Shown piece by piece: positions 63,366 through 64,000 of a stretch of DNA of 64,000 nt. The number at the start of each line of letters is the position of its first letter. Position 1 is the first letter of the stretch. A program made the translations under genes and the position numbers. The notes below the pieces were generated by a model. The model saw only the letters and a program-made list of their open reading frames with translations, was not told where the DNA came from and did not search any database. This stretch comes from Pseudomonas mediterranea CFBP 5447 (GTDB lineage: Bacteria; Pseudomonadota; Gammaproteobacteria; Pseudomonadales; Pseudomonadaceae), in assembly GCF_000774145.1 (NCBI RefSeq), contig NZ_KN322987.1, forward strand, positions 560,756 to 624,755, given 5' to 3'.

Positions 63366-63711
63366 CCAGATCCTTCCAAGTAGACGGAATCATAGTGCCA
63401 TCTTGTTCCATCCTTGAAACATCCCCACCGCGTCAACCCCGGATCCAAAGCTGTTTCACCGGTTTGTCATCCTGACTGTCAAGCCACTGAAACACCCCGC
63501 CAAGAGACTGGATCCAGAGCCATTTGACGGCAGATGGCCAGTTGGCCTCCCTACGGCCTGTCTCAGTCCTGAAACAGGTCGCGCAACAGTCGTTGCGCCA
63601 TAACACCCAACCCCTTGAATCAAAAGACCTTCTCAAACCCGGCACGACATCTGCTCTTTCCCCTTCGCAACGCTGGACCAAGGCCAGCCCACCGAAGAAG
63701 GAATCGATGCC
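63366..63711 (+). other. Intergenic region with repeated TGAAACA heptamers
   Basis: About 350 bases without a convincing gene. The heptamer TGAAACA or its complement TGTTTCA occurs four times: 63415, 63452 (inverted), 63488 and 63570. Two related 20-base stretches begin GGATCCAAAGC (63441) and GGATCCAGAGC (63510). These may be regulator sites for the downstream secreted-protein gene; no known regulator was matched. Confidence 0.5.
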
Positions 63712-64000
63712 GTGGGGACTTTCGATAGAAGTTTGACCGTCCTGTTGTTGATCGGCTGCGCCGCCAGCGCAACCCTCAGCCTGCCGGCACAGGCCGAAGG
63801 CAACGGCGTCATCGTCCTCAATCGTGACGTGCAGCCCGTCCATATCGGTCGCAACGGAGGCAAGGACCCCTACCCGACCACCGTCAATGCCAATCCATCC
63901 GATCGAATCGGCCAAGCGACCACCAGCACCGAACTGAGCGACGGCGAATTTGCCAGCGTCGCCAGCGGCGCCTCGATCCGTAACACCCTCAACACGAATA
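63712..64000 (+). CDS. Secreted protein of unknown function, N-terminal part (cut by window end)
   Basis: The frame from GTG 63712 stays open to the window end (96 codons). GAAGGAA lies just upstream at usable distance. The N-terminus is a signal peptide (LTVLLLIGCAASATLSLPAQA), followed by GNGVIVLNRDVQPVHIGR and a Thr/Asn/Ser-rich chain. The overlapping ATG two bases upstream gives only a short frame. The family was not recognised; periplasmic or exported location is inferred. Confidence 0.6.
   Translation, partial: MGTFDRSLTVLLLIGCAASATLSLPAQAEGNGVIVLNRDVQPVHIGRNGGKDPYPTTVNANPSDRIGQATTSTELSDGEFASVASGASIRNTLNTN

Noticed and set aside
63433..63915. 160-codon minus-strand frame at the right end
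   Set aside because: It runs opposite the signal-peptide-coding gene that starts at 63712 and shows no domain or ribosome site; the plus-strand reading is better supported.

Overview
The window looks like the chromosome of a fluorescent pseudomonad (Pseudomonas fluorescens complex). It is GC-rich, carries a complete mannitol operon in the P. fluorescens gene order (mtlR, then mtlE-F-G-K-D-Y-Z), a MexEF-OprN type efflux operon, Pseudomonas-restricted small families (DUF1652, DUF2790), and many copies of the Pseudomonas REP palindrome with core GTGGGAGCGAGCCTGCTCG between genes. No phage, IS element, CRISPR array, rRNA or tRNA was seen.

Layout. 1-2.7 kb: the end of a sugar ABC transporter, a GH32 sucrose hydrolase and a LacI regulator. 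2.7-3.6 kb: two small VOC and YciI-like proteins. 3.8-13.2 kb (minus strand): a type I secretion system (ABC ATPase, adaptor, TolC-like channel) followed by its probable substrate, a 1634-residue metzincin protease with a very long RTX tail made of about 14 modules. 13.6-20.6 kb: a periplasmic binding protein and mexE-mexF-oprN, preceded by a MexT-like box. 20.8-32.6 kb: a TPR protein and a dense sensory block. The block holds KaiC with a hybrid kinase on the plus strand, five overlapping minus-strand genes (CHASE3/GAF hybrid kinase, CheR, CheB, REC-kinase, response regulator), and a divergent stand-alone receiver. 32.7-34 kb: a glycosyltransferase. 34.1-43.8 kb: the mannitol regulon, with a recognisable promoter and AraC-type operator, and palindromic repeats inside the operon. 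44-48 kb: DUF2790 and DUF1652 proteins, a perfect Anr/FNR box, a short threonine dehydratase with a leader-peptide attenuator, a PQQ-type sugar dehydrogenase and a small secreted protein. 48.2-51.1 kb: Ku and a LigD that lacks the phosphoesterase domain. 51.1-60.2 kb: LpxO, YbiT, an MFS transporter, an alpha/beta hydrolase, azoreductase with a divergent LysR regulator, YjbR, DUF1294 and UppP. 60.4-64 kb: a chemoreceptor, PnuC with an NadR-like kinase, and the start of a secreted protein cut by the window edge.

The most notable points are: (1) a complete attenuator upstream of threonine dehydratase, whose Ile/Thr-rich leader peptide appears to start at the transcript's first base; (2) the sensory block that combines a KaiC/kinase pair with CheR and CheB but no receptor or CheA; (3) the giant RTX protease with an internal multi-module duplication; (4) LigD without its PE domain and with altered ligase motifs; (5) REP-type palindromes inside the mannitol operon. 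All functional calls come from reading motifs and recalling families; no searches were run.
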